The notes: generated from the sequence alone by a model not told the origin. DNA of 64,000 bases from Sphingobacterium sp. (GCA_031253985.1 JAIRVH010000229.1:1-64000); one strand, 5' to 3'; shown: positions 7,564 through 17,565, numbered from the stretch's first letter. Translations and numbers: made by a program.

Positions 7564-8082
7564 TTATTTATACGAATTGATTGATTTGGATACTTTCCAG
7601 TCATTGCCAACACGCTCCAAAGTCACAAGATCAGTCTTGGTGAAGTTCTCAAATTTCAACGTTACTCTAGCAACCATATAGTCTGCTGATTCTTCTAAGA
7701 TATCAGTGCTTACTGTACAGTTCAGCTTCTCTCCTTTTTGCTTTTTCAATAGTTTAACTACAGCATTACGGCTATGAGACTGTGCATTGGAAGCTTGGAT
7801 TTTTTGATTGAAATCTTCAGCGAATAATTGCTCTACCCCTGCTGATTCTCCTTCGGTCGTGACCGCAACATAGTGATCTAACGCTAAGTCTGCTGTAGAT
7901 AGATTAACGTTTGCTTTTGCTGTTTTTGCTCCTGAGCCTTCAGCTGCCATAGTGAAAGTTGATACTGCGATTAAAGCTGCTGCTGCAAATGTTTTTACTA
8001 GCGTTTTTTATCGAAATGATTTGTTTTTAATTGGTGATAAAGCTATCATGAGTACCATTTTTAAGCACTCATGATGGTTCAT
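7564..8082 (-). pseudogene. NTF2-like family copy 3, same 72-bp insert
   Basis: The mature part (7564-7950) is an open 128-residue frame (MAAEGSGAKTAKANVNLS...). The signal peptide codons follow intact upstream, but the ATG at 8080-8082 is split from them by the same 72-bp insert as in copy 2, ending in an in-frame TAA. The body differs from copy 2 at roughly 15 residues yet has no stop or frameshift. This is unexpected for two dead genes sharing an old insertion. Confidence 0.75.
8008..8079 (-). repeat. 72-bp insert after the start codon, copy B
   Basis: The same length and the same target position as 2333-2404. The hairpin arms are ATCATGAGTAC (8045-8055) and GCACTCATGAT (8065-8075), with one mismatch. 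Identical placement implies duplication after insertion, gene conversion, or a site-specific element. Confidence 0.85.
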
Positions 8083-8222
8083 AATGTCTTTATTTTATTG
8101 TGTTAGTTTTTTATCTTTTCTTATTTGTTGACTCAAAACTACAACACAATACGCCCCTAGCCTATGGGCTTTAGACCAACAATCAGGAAAACTCGTTGAA
8201 TGGTGGAAATGGGGAGGTAATG
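8080..8222 (-). promoter_or_regulatory. Conserved family promoter, copy 3
   Basis: TAGTTTTG lies at 8134-8141 and GTTGGTCTAAAG at 8169-8180 (minus strand), 35 bp apart as in all other copies. The rest of the gap to 8426 holds no gene that I can see. Confidence 0.7.
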
Positions 8223-8426
8223 TTGGCAAGCTCCCTTGGATATTTTTAGAAAGTTTTTTGAATTCCTGGGTAAGCTAAATATCGAATAAGTTAGCACGAA
8301 TAATAGATCAGCTCTCGCGAATACTAATCGTTCACATCAGTCAATTTCCTTGTTCTTACTTTTATTATTAGAGAATTAAAATATGCCCAAAAGGCATATA
8401 TGGTTTAACACAAAAACTTAAAAACA

Positions 8427-8759
8427 ATGAAAAAGTTAATGATGAGTCTGATAGCCGTAACCGCGCTATCAACTGCGGCTTTCGCCAGCACAAGTGCAAA
8501 AGCCCCCAAAGAAAATGTCAACGTAAAGACAACCGCCTACAAGCCGGCCAAAAGCAATGCCGATGCTAAAACTACCGGAGAAACAAAGAAAAATAATTCG
8601 AGATTGATAAGATGTGTTTATGTATTGAATGTTTACGACAGTAGTGGACAGGTGGTAGGTACCCACACTTCAGAAACATATGTCCAAAACTCGTGCTCAG
8701 GATTCTTCGGAAGTTGTAAGATCATGTATAGACATATGCTTGCCAATGGCGACCTTTAG
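8427..8759 (+). CDS. Small secreted protein of unknown function
   Basis: This 110-residue protein has a strong signal peptide (MKKLMMSLIAVTALSTAAFA). A Lys/Ala/Thr-rich linker (about 20-57) precedes a short domain with three Cys (IRCVYVLNVYD, VQNSCSG, GSCKIMY). I do not recognise a family. An ATG after an A-rich leader and a strong terminator right after the stop support a real, single-gene unit. Confidence 0.65.
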   Translation: MKKLMMSLIAVTALSTAAFASTSAKAPKENVNVKTTAYKPAKSNADAKTTGETKKNNSRLIRCVYVLNVYDSSGQVVGTHTSETYVQNSCSGFFGSCKIMYRHMLANGDL

Positions 8760-8790
8760 TCTGGGAGTTATACTGGTACACGCTAAAAGA

Positions 8791-8816
8791 AAGGGTCTGA
8801 TGAGAATCAGACCCTT
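8791..8816. terminator. Terminator of the small secreted gene
   Basis: AAGGGTCTGAT (8791-8801) pairs perfectly with ATCAGACCCTT (8806-8816). The sequence from about 8773 (GGTACACGCTAAAAGAAAGG) resembles the 3' end of repeats R1 and R2. Confidence 0.8.
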
Positions 8817-8857
8817 TGACTTAAAAAAACACATCTCCCCTCCACATTTCATTTCGG

Positions 8858-9388
8858 CTATAGATCTTTTTTGTAAATAAAGGTAATGGTGTTTGCCTGG
8901 ATCGTGTCTTGATTGAAATTTAACAGCGCAACTTCATAGCTCATTTTCTCTCCGTCTTTAAATGTCAAAATCTGATCTACATCTTTCGTTAAAAGGAGTT
9001 TATTCAATACAATTGTTCCGGCGTTAGCATATACCGTATCGCGTGTTGCTGTATTCTGTTTTTTGATCTCCCAGGAAAGTGGGCTGTTGATGGCTTTATT
9101 ACGATCGTTAAACTTGCCGTCACAGGTGAACAAGGCAAATGAAACAGTACCTGCGTCATCATAAGGTAATCGCCGGAGATTATCATTTATCTTGATGTAG
9201 AGTCCAGTTTCATTAACAAGGAAAGTATCGGGAAAAATCTTATAAATATCACCTTTTTTCGGACATACGTAGCTCACAGAAGGTTCAGGTTCGGGTTGGG
9301 GTGTTGGATCAATAGGCTCGGATTCTTTGCACGAGGCCACAGCTAAAAATATCAGGCTGACAAACAGGCTGATCAGGTTTCTTTTCAT
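8858..9388 (-). CDS. Lipoprotein of unknown function
   Basis: This 176-residue protein has a lipoprotein signal (lipobox AVASC) and a Pro-rich spacer (PIDPTPQPEPEPS). The compact domain that follows is rich in beta strands (GTVSFALFTCDGKFND, DQILTFKDGEKMSYEVALLN). I do not recognise the family. It is a single gene ending convergently with the small secreted gene upstream of it in the map. Confidence 0.65.
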   Translation of the reverse strand: MKRNLISLFVSLIFLAVASCKESEPIDPTPQPEPEPSVSYVCPKKGDIYKIFPDTFLVNETGLYIKINDNLRRLPYDDAGTVSFALFTCDGKFNDRNKAINSPLSWEIKKQNTATRDTVYANAGTIVLNKLLLTKDVDQILTFKDGEKMSYEVALLNFNQDTIQANTITFIYKKDL

Positions 9389-9525
9389 TCTTTTAAAAGT
9401 ATTTCAATGGTTAACAACTTATTAATAGAGAAACGATAAAAATAATCAAATTGCTACATAAAACCCTGTAAAATTTCAGAAATACAATCAATATTTTCAC
9501 TTTAGTTATTTTTATAAAAAAATAA

Positions 9526-9575
9526 CATCTGGCGCCACGGCCTTTAATAAACAGATGATTCATCAGTAACTTTTA
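9526..9575. repeat. Decayed terminator-cassette tail
   Basis: ACATCTGGCGCCACGGCC then TTTAATAAACAGATGATTCA resembles the cassette of family copies 2 and 3 although no copy is present here. The rest of the 9389-9649 gap is AT-rich with no gene. Confidence 0.45.
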
Positions 9576-9600
9576 CTCAAAATCGCTGAATGGAAAAACA

Positions 9601-9624
9601 GCTACCAATCAATCGCTTGGTAGC
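9601..9624 (-). terminator. Terminator of the SusC operon
   Basis: GCTACCAA (9601-9608) and TTGGTAGC (9617-9624) form a perfect stem. On the minus strand it is followed by TGTTTTTCC, 25 bp after the last operon gene. Confidence 0.8.
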
Positions 9625-9649
9625 AGTTTCTAACAATCTCTACTTAATT

Positions 9650-11212
9650 TTATTGTACTTGTACTTTCAATAGTTTTAACCATCCGGTACTGGTAATATC
9701 CCCATTTACGGCAAGTTTTATGCCCGGCTGATTTTCATTTGTGGTATCTACAATGGCGACGGCCCAGGTATAGTTTCCAGCAGGGACGCCGACCTTGGCT
9801 TTTAATTCGTACGCTATTGGGTTATTCTTAAGCCAGGTTGAAGGTTCTCCTTTATCATCTACAAAAACTTCTTTCACCTTATTTTCTTCATCCAGAAGTG
9901 CAAAGGCTACTTTATATTTATAGTTCCATTGGGGAATATTGTTAGGAAAATACCCCCAACCCATATTCCGCCAACGATGGTTAATCGTCATTTCGGTACC
10001 GGTATTGATTTTCTCCGGTAAATAGACCCGATCGGGATATAAACGATACCCCCCTTCAGAAATAAAACGCTGGCATAATGTAAAGGACTTGGTGAACCAG
10101 CTGTCAATTTCACCGATACGGAAGTCCATCATGTTTACAGCGGCTTCCAAAGAGCTGTCAAATTCGCCCTGCCGAACATCTTCGGGATGGTCTTCCCTAT
10201 ATTTACCACTTGAGTCAGTCCAGTAGCGATGGGTACCTGTGGTAATCCAACCGCCTTCCATAATAATCGGACGTTTAAAATTCCAAACCTTGGCAAAGTT
10301 CTTCTCCCAACTTTGATAATAATCGGTCATTCCAAAGGCATCCTGGCGCAGACTATATCCTTTATTGATCATCTTATTCAACAGCCTTTCCGAATTAGGA
10401 TTGGGAGCTCCATTGCCAGCTGGATCGCCAACTACGCGATGATAATTGATTAGCAAAGGTACTTTCGTAAAGTTCTTTGTATATACGTCCGAAATCCAAT
10501 CGATGACTTCTTCTTTGATGACCTCAATATTTTGACCAGAGGGATTATTCGGGTCCTCATAAATAACACTGTGTCCCTCACCCCATAAACCAAGTCCATA
10601 AGCATCTACAAAGGAGGTCTTATTTAAATCGTTAAAATCCTTTGCCAGTTCTTCGATCAGCTTGCTATAATATTTTCTAAAAATAGGATCTTGCAACACG
10701 GGTGTTTTTCTATCCGGAAAAGAAGTATTGGCGACATAATACTTGGCGCCTGCATCGAACACAAACTGGGGCGTATTTGCCCCTTGGTCGCGACCGTCGA
10801 CAACGATACGAAAGGCGATTGGCAATCCTTTATCTTGCGCTCCTTTAATCATTTTATAGATTGCCGTACTAGGGTCTCTCCAGGCGTACACGCCATCGGC
10901 AGGATTAAAAGTTCGCCAACTGGTACGGATATAACAGGCTGATGCATAATCAATCGCTTTGACTGTTTTACCCAAATCAGGTACATAGAATTGCGTGTCC
11001 CAATAAGAGGGGTTGCCCGAAGCTGAAGCGTACATGACCCAACCGTTTAAAGGGTTACGAAACATGGAACTCCGGTTGTAACTAGGTTTCACCAAGGTTC
11101 CGGCTATATCTTTTTCCTTATCAGCACTATCTTTCTTGCATGAAACTGCTAGAAAGCAAAGCATGATAGTAAATGCTTTGAGACAGGCTTTTTTATAGTT
11201 TATATTTTTCAC
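9650..11212 (-). CDS. DUF4832-type glycosidase-like lipoprotein, copy 1
   Basis: This 520-residue lipoprotein (lipobox LAVSC) has the DUF4874/DUF4832 arrangement: an N-terminal TIM-barrel-like part starting RNPLNGWVMYASAS, with RTSWRTFNPADGVYAW and AFRIVVDGRDQG, then a C-terminal beta domain (HRWRNMGWGYFPNN, YKVAFALLD). Such proteins recur in polysaccharide loci and look like glycoside hydrolases, though the activity here is unproven. It is the last gene of the SusC operon. A close paralogue is at 28709-30289 in the second operon. Confidence 0.8.
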   Translation of the reverse strand: MKNINYKKACLKAFTIMLCFLAVSCKKDSADKEKDIAGTLVKPSYNRSSMFRNPLNGWVMYASASGNPSYWDTQFYVPDLGKTVKAIDYASACYIRTSWRTFNPADGVYAWRDPSTAIYKMIKGAQDKGLPIAFRIVVDGRDQGANTPQFVFDAGAKYYVANTSFPDRKTPVLQDPIFRKYYSKLIEELAKDFNDLNKTSFVDAYGLGLWGEGHSVIYEDPNNPSGQNIEVIKEEVIDWISDVYTKNFTKVPLLINYHRVVGDPAGNGAPNPNSERLLNKMINKGYSLRQDAFGMTDYYQSWEKNFAKVWNFKRPIIMEGGWITTGTHRYWTDSSGKYREDHPEDVRQGEFDSSLEAAVNMMDFRIGEIDSWFTKSFTLCQRFISEGGYRLYPDRVYLPEKINTGTEMTINHRWRNMGWGYFPNNIPQWNYKYKVAFALLDEENKVKEVFVDDKGEPSTWLKNNPIAYELKAKVGVPAGNYTWAVAIVDTTNENQPGIKLAVNGDITSTGWLKLLKVQVQ

Positions 11213-11256
11213 TTTCAGAAATGTTAAAGTTAATTTATGTGGTTTTATATGATTGC

Positions 11257-12471
11257 CTACCGTTTTAACGCCAGAATTGTCATGTTTCTTAAATCAAAAA
11301 TCAGCACATTGGTCGTCGCCGGAATAGTGAAATAAGAATTGCGGTTTGCACTCGCGGTGCCGCCGCCCAGTTCAGCTACTTTTCCCAAGGTGAGCGTCAG
11401 GGTCTGGGCCACACCCGCAGACGTGAGCGGAGCACTAAATGCATAAGCCAGATTTTTGTTATTGCTGTTATCTCCAGTCACGATAAACTTGGTAGTCCCG
11501 ACTTTACCACCGGTATAGACCAAAACTTGCGGATCGGCCAAACTCACCGTACAATCCAATTTAACGGGAGTTCCCCAGCCATTAATACTTCCGTGCATCC
11601 ATAAATCAGTGACAGTGGTCGTATAAGGTTGATCTCCTGTCCAGGTCACTATTTTGGGTGCAAGTGCTTTTGCTGGTGAATAAATGGTTGCTGTAGCTTT
11701 TTGCATATTAACCACCACGCGATATTCGCCTGCAGTTTCTATTTTCCAGGAGAATACATTTTCTCTCATCTTGATGCCAACAGCATTTCCATCGTTTAGT
11801 TCACCGCTTCCATTAGAGGTAACTACATAATTGGTCTCACCGTCAAATTCGACCGGAATTTCCAGTTCGCCGGGCTGTAAGTTCAATACATAGGCATACT
11901 GATCTAGATTTTCCAATGTTTTTGGCATCTCCACCGTGCTCCCTCCAACCGCACTTCCGCTCAAGAACACTTTATCAGCATCAAAAACAACCGTCTTAAT
12001 TGGGTTTACTGTAATTCTTACGGTCCGCACTTCGGGTGCCTCAAAAGTAGCGCCACCTTCCCATTGGGCAACTACCCTAAATTCCAGCGTAAAGCTCTTA
12101 TTTGCTGGTATGCCCCACTTTTCTTTGGCCCAATTTTGCAACTGCTCGGAAGTAAAGCTTCTGCTGAATACATTATCGTCTTCATAGTTGAATATGGCTG
12201 TACCGGTACCAAAATTATTACCTACGACATCCAACATGGTGCTGTAGCTGACTAAATGATCATCTGATTGTGCCCTAGCGGGCTTCCAGTTAAATGTGAC
12301 AATATCTTTGGTCAGATTGACCTCGTCCAACGTAATGTTTTCTGACGAGGGTTGAAGCTCCATCGTTTCATTAACTTTGGGTATATCCTGAATCTCCTGT
12401 TTGCACGATAACTGGCACAGTATCATGCATAAGAAAAATAAAGCTTTGTATAAATAATTGATTATTTTCAT
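11257..12471 (-). CDS. SusE/SusF-like surface glycan-binding lipoprotein
   Basis: This 404-residue lipoprotein (lipobox CQLSC) begins with a SusE-type Ig-like domain (LTKDIVTFNWKPARAQSDDHLVSY ... FTLEFRVVAQWEGGA). Two further beta domains follow (FLSGSAVGGSTVEMP..., WMHGSINGWGTPVKL). These proteins sit on the outer surface and hold glycan for the neighbouring SusCD transporter. Its place after SusD supports this. It starts 123 bp after the SusD stop. Confidence 0.85.
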   Translation of the reverse strand: MKIINYLYKALFFLCMILCQLSCKQEIQDIPKVNETMELQPSSENITLDEVNLTKDIVTFNWKPARAQSDDHLVSYSTMLDVVGNNFGTGTAIFNYEDDNVFSRSFTSEQLQNWAKEKWGIPANKSFTLEFRVVAQWEGGATFEAPEVRTVRITVNPIKTVVFDADKVFLSGSAVGGSTVEMPKTLENLDQYAYVLNLQPGELEIPVEFDGETNYVVTSNGSGELNDGNAVGIKMRENVFSWKIETAGEYRVVVNMQKATATIYSPAKALAPKIVTWTGDQPYTTTVTDLWMHGSINGWGTPVKLDCTVSLADPQVLVYTGGKVGTTKFIVTGDNSNNKNLAYAFSAPLTSAGVAQTLTLTLGKVAELGGGTASANRNSYFTIPATTNVLIFDLRNMTILALKR

Positions 12472-12594
12472 TGATTTATGTTTTTACTAACATTTGGATA
12501 GTATCATGCGCTTGACTGGCGCAACTGCTGTTTTGTCATCAAATCGGGAAACGGCCGAAAATTCGAACCCTATTCGTACAGCTTCCCACTAATA

Positions 12595-14241
12595 TTAATT
12601 ATACCCCGGATTCTGAGGGAATGGTGCGCCTGTATTTGCATCCCTAATCACCTGTGGAATTGGCCACAGGATATTGTTTTCCGTGATTTTATCCTTGATC
12701 GCATTATTATACTTTTTGACACGCTCCACCAAGGTATTGGTACGCACTAAGGTGAATCTTCTACTTTCTTCTCCAACTAATTCGCGGATACGCTCATCGA
12801 GCAGGAAATCCATATTCATCTGTGCGCCCGTGATTTCAGATGCTCCAGCTCTTTTCCGCACCTCATTGACGGCTTGCGCAGCTTTATCAGGCATATTTTG
12901 CCCCAGATAGGCTTCGGCCAGCAAAAGGTAAGTTTCGGCTAAACGGAATTTCATGCGATCTTTATAACTACCGGTCAGGCTTAGATTTTCAGTACGCCCG
13001 TAAAAGAATTTTGTAATTGAGGGAAACAGACTCTTTGTCGTAAACCAGGTCTGTTCGGTAATATTGGCTTTTTTGCCGTATAGCGAAGCCTCGTTCACGT
13101 TGTTATAATACCAGTTGCGTTTAATGTTATAACCTGAATTACGAATATCATTTGCTTCGAAAATACCGGCCACATTGCCTGTAGCATTGGTACCTGTGGT
13201 ACCTACCCACCATTTCATCGGGACTAACTGTGCGATACCGCGACCGCCCAGGGTATCCGCCAAAACAAATCCTGTAATCGTCGAGTAGTTCGGTATCCAG
13301 GCCCTACGGGTCCAGTCATCCGAATTGGTACCACCGCCGATCGTGTTAAACTGGAATTGCAATACCCAGATACTTTCTTTATTGCCACTTTTTCTATTTT
13401 GATTATTTTCCAGAAATAAATCACTGAATACATCACCCGCTTTGCTGCCATTTACACCGTATCTGCTTTTCATCAGGTTATAATAACCGCTATTGATAAC
13501 GGCCAATGCAGCCTTTTCGGCTTCGGCATGATTGCCCTGCAATAAATAGATCTCGCTCAGCAAATGGCTTGCCGCCCATTTGGTCAGCTTCCCTTCTTTG
13601 ACGCCGTCCGGATTGGTAGGCAGGTTATCCACGGCAAACTTCAGGTCATCGACCATGTGCCCGATGACTTCTGCTTTTGGTGTACGTGTAAAATTAAGCT
13701 GAAAATCATACAGAATGGTTTCCACATAAGGTACATCGCCGTAGAGATAAACCAAGGTGCGGTATGCATAAGCCCGAAAGAAACGGGCTTCGGCCTGGAA
13801 GCGGGCTTTATCTTCCGGTGTATCCCAATTGGTGTTTTTTTCGGAATAGACCAGCATGAGGTTTGCCGATGAAATAAGATTATAAGCCCAATTCCAGTAA
13901 GTCCCTACAAAACGCTCGGAGGCTGTAAGTGTAAGGTTTGCAAATGCAGTTAAAGAGCCATCACTATTAATCGCATCGGCGATATCCGTAGAGACTTGTA
14001 AGGCTTCGTATGGGCATGCACCATTGTGGATAAAGGCACCACCTTCACCATAGGTGTTATATTCTGAACGCGTGAGTGCATACAGACCTGCGCTACCCAC
14101 CTCGAAACCGTAGGTGCTGGTATAGGTATTGGATGGCGCCAATTCAGTTTTCAGTTCTTCCTCCAAAAACTTCTTACAGCCTCCTAAGGTAAACAATACG
14201 ATAAGCCCCAAACTTGTTGTGATAATATTTTTCATTTTCAT
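12595..14241 (-). CDS. SusD/RagB family glycan-binding lipoprotein
   Basis: This 548-residue lipoprotein (lipobox TLGGC, then KKFLEEEL) has the TPR-rich SusD fold: RFFRAYAYRTLVYLYGDVPYV, WAASHLLSEIYLLQGNHAEAE and, near the end, MKFRLAETYLLLAEAYLGQN with LDERIRELVGEESRRF. It caps the SusC barrel and delivers oligosaccharides. The gene follows SusC by 11 bp. The start may be the first or third codon (both Met). Confidence 0.95.
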   Translation of the reverse strand: MKMKNIITTSLGLIVLFTLGGCKKFLEEELKTELAPSNTYTSTYGFEVGSAGLYALTRSEYNTYGEGGAFIHNGACPYEALQVSTDIADAINSDGSLTAFANLTLTASERFVGTYWNWAYNLISSANLMLVYSEKNTNWDTPEDKARFQAEARFFRAYAYRTLVYLYGDVPYVETILYDFQLNFTRTPKAEVIGHMVDDLKFAVDNLPTNPDGVKEGKLTKWAASHLLSEIYLLQGNHAEAEKAALAVINSGYYNLMKSRYGVNGSKAGDVFSDLFLENNQNRKSGNKESIWVLQFQFNTIGGGTNSDDWTRRAWIPNYSTITGFVLADTLGGRGIAQLVPMKWWVGTTGTNATGNVAGIFEANDIRNSGYNIKRNWYYNNVNEASLYGKKANITEQTWFTTKSLFPSITKFFYGRTENLSLTGSYKDRMKFRLAETYLLLAEAYLGQNMPDKAAQAVNEVRKRAGASEITGAQMNMDFLLDERIRELVGEESRRFTLVRTNTLVERVKKYNNAIKDKITENNILWPIPQVIRDANTGAPFPQNPGYN

Positions 14242-14252
14242 GTCCTATTCGA

Positions 14253-17249
14253 TTAGAAATTTACATTTAAGCCAAACATATACGATCGTGCCGTGGGATA
14301 AGAGGCCATCCAAGTGTTGTCGTAATTGAGTACCTCTCTGATATTAGAAATAGTATTCAGATTGTTGACGCTGACGTTTACATCAATACCATTTACACCT
14401 ACCTTTTTAGCAATTTTGTGTGGCAATTTATAGCCAAAGGTGATGTTCTTCACCTGTACGTAGCTCACCTTTTTATAATAGCCATGTCCTAGTGGATTAA
14501 GATAGCCAGGCGAAACGATCGTTGCATTGGGATTCTCCGGCGTCCAATAATTGGCATCATGCACATAGTTGGTAATTCCAAAAGTCCAGGCGCCTAGATT
14601 GGCCATGTGATCATCGCGCCATACATCAAAAACACCGGTCACTAAAGCAGATGCATAAAAATTTTTGTAAGAAAACCGGTTGGCTAAAGAAGCTGTGTAG
14701 CGGGGATTTTTAGACCCGATGACCACCCTGTCACTGGCCTCTATCTTGCCGTTACCATCGCGATCGTACAGTTTGGCGGCTCCGGGCGCTGCCCCATCAA
14801 CAGTAATGGTTTCTCCATTTTGCCATACACCGATCATTTTATAATCGTAGAATACTCTCAATGGCTGACCAATAAACCAGTTATTGGCAATATCATCGAT
14901 ACCATCCCCTCTCAACTCGACAATTTTGTCTCTGTTCAAAGAAAACACAGCCGTGGTATTCCATTGAAAATTTTCTCCTTTAACATTCGCTGAGTTTAAG
15001 GTGACCTCAATCCCCTTATTTTGAGTCGCACCAATATTGTCCCAAATTCGGTTATACCCGTTCATAATAGGTACTGTGCGTGTCATGAGCAAATCTTTCG
15101 TTTTAGAGAGATAAGCATCAATGGTACCTCCCAATCTGTTATGAAATAACTGAAAATCCAGGCCCAGGTTGGTCGAATAAGTAGTTTCCCATTTCAAATT
15201 AGGGTTACCCACACCATCTCCGGCTAAATATGCTGTGGTAACTGCAGTTCCATCGTCTCCCCAGATATATTTTACATTGGAATATAAGCGGTCTAACGTG
15301 CGGTACGGTGTAATCGCTTGATTACCGTTAGCACCGTAAGAAAGACGGATTTTCAGCATGTCCAGCCATTTGACATTATCTTTCAGAAAACGCTCTTCTC
15401 CAATTTGCCATGCCGCTGCCGCAACTGGAAAGAATGCGTATTTATTGTTGATACCAAATACCGAGGCTCCATCCGTACGTCCAGTCAAGGTCAATAGATA
15501 TTTACCTTTATAGGCATAATTTATCCGGCCCATATACGATAGCATAGCTGATTCCGATAAGGATGCACTGTTGGAAACTAGGCGGCTGGCCGAACCTATC
15601 ATAAAATATTCGGTATCATCAGTTACAAAACCTGCCCCGCTCTGCGCTGTTGACCAGCTTTTCGTTTTTTGCATACTGAATAAACCCGTCACATCAAAAC
15701 GATGATCGCCGATCTGCCGCTCGTATTTGAGCAGGTTTTCCCAGGTATAATCGTTATAGTTGGAATTGTTGATGGAAGCACTACCTCCGGCCTGTGTACC
15801 TTGGTCCCTGCCCTCAAAGGTATTACGTCCATAATAGGTTCCCGTAAATCCATTCCGATAATTATAACCAAAATTTGATCGTAAGGAGAGACCTTCTACG
15901 GGCAACAAAATATTGGCATAGCCAGAAAGAAAGAAGTTGTTGTTATACCTATCCTGAATCGCATTTACGTTTCGCATCGGATTGACGATCAAGGAATACT
16001 CCATAGGCTCGGGCACATACTTCCCCGATTCGTCTTTATAGCTACCATAAGGACTTTGCTTAATGGCATGTTCCAAATTTGGTGTAATACCACCGTCACT
16101 CTTCCGGGTATATTGCAACCCTATACCAGTTGTCAACCATTTATTAAAAGTCTGATCCACATTTGTGGTTATATTTAAACGTGACAACTTGGAATTGTAC
16201 ACCACGCCTTCTTGATCTAACGCTGCTAGGGCAGCCATATATTTTGTATTTTCAGTACCTCCCGAAATGCTCAGCTGATGATCCATGGTCAAAGCTTTCC
16301 GAAAGACATAATCCTGCCAGTTGTTGGTAATGCCTTTCGCATAATTGCCACGCTCCGTTACGCTGATAATATCGCCTGCAATAGGATCCAACAAAGCGCC
16401 GGTGTAACCTTGCCTAATACGTGCAATATCTTGCTGGAAGCGGATATATTCATTGGGTCCCATGACGTTGATTCGCTGCATAGGCTCGGCCATGCCGATC
16501 AAACCTTTGTAGTTTACCTGCGCTCTACCCAGCGCGCCTCGTTTTGTTTGTATCAGAATAACCCCATTGGCTGCACGCGAACCGTAAATAGCCGAAGCGG
16601 AGGCATCTTTTAAGATGGAAAGGTTTTCGACGTTGTTTGGATCAATATCTGCCAAGGATCCGCTGTAGGGAATACCGTCCAGAATAATCAAAGGACTATT
16701 ATTTGCTGAGATTGAATTTTCTCCCCTTATCAACAACGTTTGTGATGCTCCCGGAGCAGCTTCACCAGTAGTGATGGAGAAGCCTGCCACCTGTCCCACC
16801 AAACGATCCATCAGGTTGGAGGTCGATACCATGCTTAGCTGCTCTTTTCCGACGACAGCCAAACCACCCGTTAAATCTTTTTTCTTGGCCGTACCATAAC
16901 CGACGACAACAACCTGATCCAGAACATTATTTCCGGACATTTTCACATTGATGACTCCTGATGGGTTGACCTTTATTTCTTGGCTATTAAAGCCGATGTA
17001 GGTAAATAGCAGCGTGGCCGTAGGGGCCGCCTGAATGGTATAATAACCATTTGCATCTGTCTGCACCCCGTTTTTCGCTCCTTTAATCATGACGGAAACA
17101 CCCTTAAGTCCCTCTCCCGCATCATTGGTCACCCGACCTTTGACTTGCATCTGATCTGCGGTTTGCGAATAAGCGTAATTTGATGCCACCGACAATAGGG
17201 TGGCACTCATTATCCAGCTCCTGAGCCAGATATGTATTTTTTGTATCAT
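14253..17249 (-). CDS. SusC/RagA TonB-linked outer-membrane transporter
   Basis: This 998-residue protein has a signal peptide (ends NYAYSQ) and a carboxypeptidase-regulatory-like domain (VKGRVTNDAGEGLKGVSVMIKG). A TonB box/plug region follows (LDQVVVVGYGTAKKKDLTGG, then SILKDASASAIYGSRAANGV), then a 22-strand-type barrel ending in YMFGLNVNF with a terminal aromatic residue. It imports oligosaccharides through the outer membrane using TonB energy, together with the next gene, SusD. It heads the operon, about 310 nt downstream of the predicted promoter. Confidence 0.95.
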   Translation of the reverse strand: MIQKIHIWLRSWIMSATLLSVASNYAYSQTADQMQVKGRVTNDAGEGLKGVSVMIKGAKNGVQTDANGYYTIQAAPTATLLFTYIGFNSQEIKVNPSGVINVKMSGNNVLDQVVVVGYGTAKKKDLTGGLAVVGKEQLSMVSTSNLMDRLVGQVAGFSITTGEAAPGASQTLLIRGENSISANNSPLIILDGIPYSGSLADIDPNNVENLSILKDASASAIYGSRAANGVILIQTKRGALGRAQVNYKGLIGMAEPMQRINVMGPNEYIRFQQDIARIRQGYTGALLDPIAGDIISVTERGNYAKGITNNWQDYVFRKALTMDHQLSISGGTENTKYMAALAALDQEGVVYNSKLSRLNITTNVDQTFNKWLTTGIGLQYTRKSDGGITPNLEHAIKQSPYGSYKDESGKYVPEPMEYSLIVNPMRNVNAIQDRYNNNFFLSGYANILLPVEGLSLRSNFGYNYRNGFTGTYYGRNTFEGRDQGTQAGGSASINNSNYNDYTWENLLKYERQIGDHRFDVTGLFSMQKTKSWSTAQSGAGFVTDDTEYFMIGSASRLVSNSASLSESAMLSYMGRINYAYKGKYLLTLTGRTDGASVFGINNKYAFFPVAAAAWQIGEERFLKDNVKWLDMLKIRLSYGANGNQAITPYRTLDRLYSNVKYIWGDDGTAVTTAYLAGDGVGNPNLKWETTYSTNLGLDFQLFHNRLGGTIDAYLSKTKDLLMTRTVPIMNGYNRIWDNIGATQNKGIEVTLNSANVKGENFQWNTTAVFSLNRDKIVELRGDGIDDIANNWFIGQPLRVFYDYKMIGVWQNGETITVDGAAPGAAKLYDRDGNGKIEASDRVVIGSKNPRYTASLANRFSYKNFYASALVTGVFDVWRDDHMANLGAWTFGITNYVHDANYWTPENPNATIVSPGYLNPLGHGYYKKVSYVQVKNITFGYKLPHKIAKKVGVNGIDVNVSVNNLNTISNIREVLNYDNTWMASYPTARSYMFGLNVNF

Positions 17250-17430
17250 TGATTTATATTGGTTAGTTAAAATTTACTTAAGTTCTTTACTTTCCCTTTC
17301 TCGTAAAGAATATGAGTTTGAAATAGGTGTGCGTCAATAGGCTTGGATTTTAAATTTAACCTCTTGTGATAAATAACATCGCATTGCTGCTAATGCACAC
17401 AATGCTGATGGCAAGACTTCGTTTTCGGAC

Positions 17431-17538
17431 TTATTGACGAAGCGTAAAACTCAGCCGTACATTGCCAATGCTTTTTGTAAAGTTCGGATTACCCTGCGTG
17501 AGCCTGATCACGTGGTCGGGAGGAATTTTAATACACAT
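17431..17538 (-). CDS. Leader ORF of 35 codons in the SusC 5' region
   Basis: An ATG-to-TAA frame of 35 residues (MCIKIPPDHV...RLSFTLRQ) begins about 20 nt after the predicted transcription start of the SusC operon and ends 181 nt before SusC. It reads like a protein end (IGNVRLSFTLRQ), so it is either a leader peptide or a relic of a lost gene. I do not recognise it. Confidence 0.3.
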   Translation of the reverse strand: MCIKIPPDHVIRLTQGNPNFTKSIGNVRLSFTLRQ

Positions 17539-17565
17539 ATTTTGCTTTTTTAAAATTGGTTAAGA

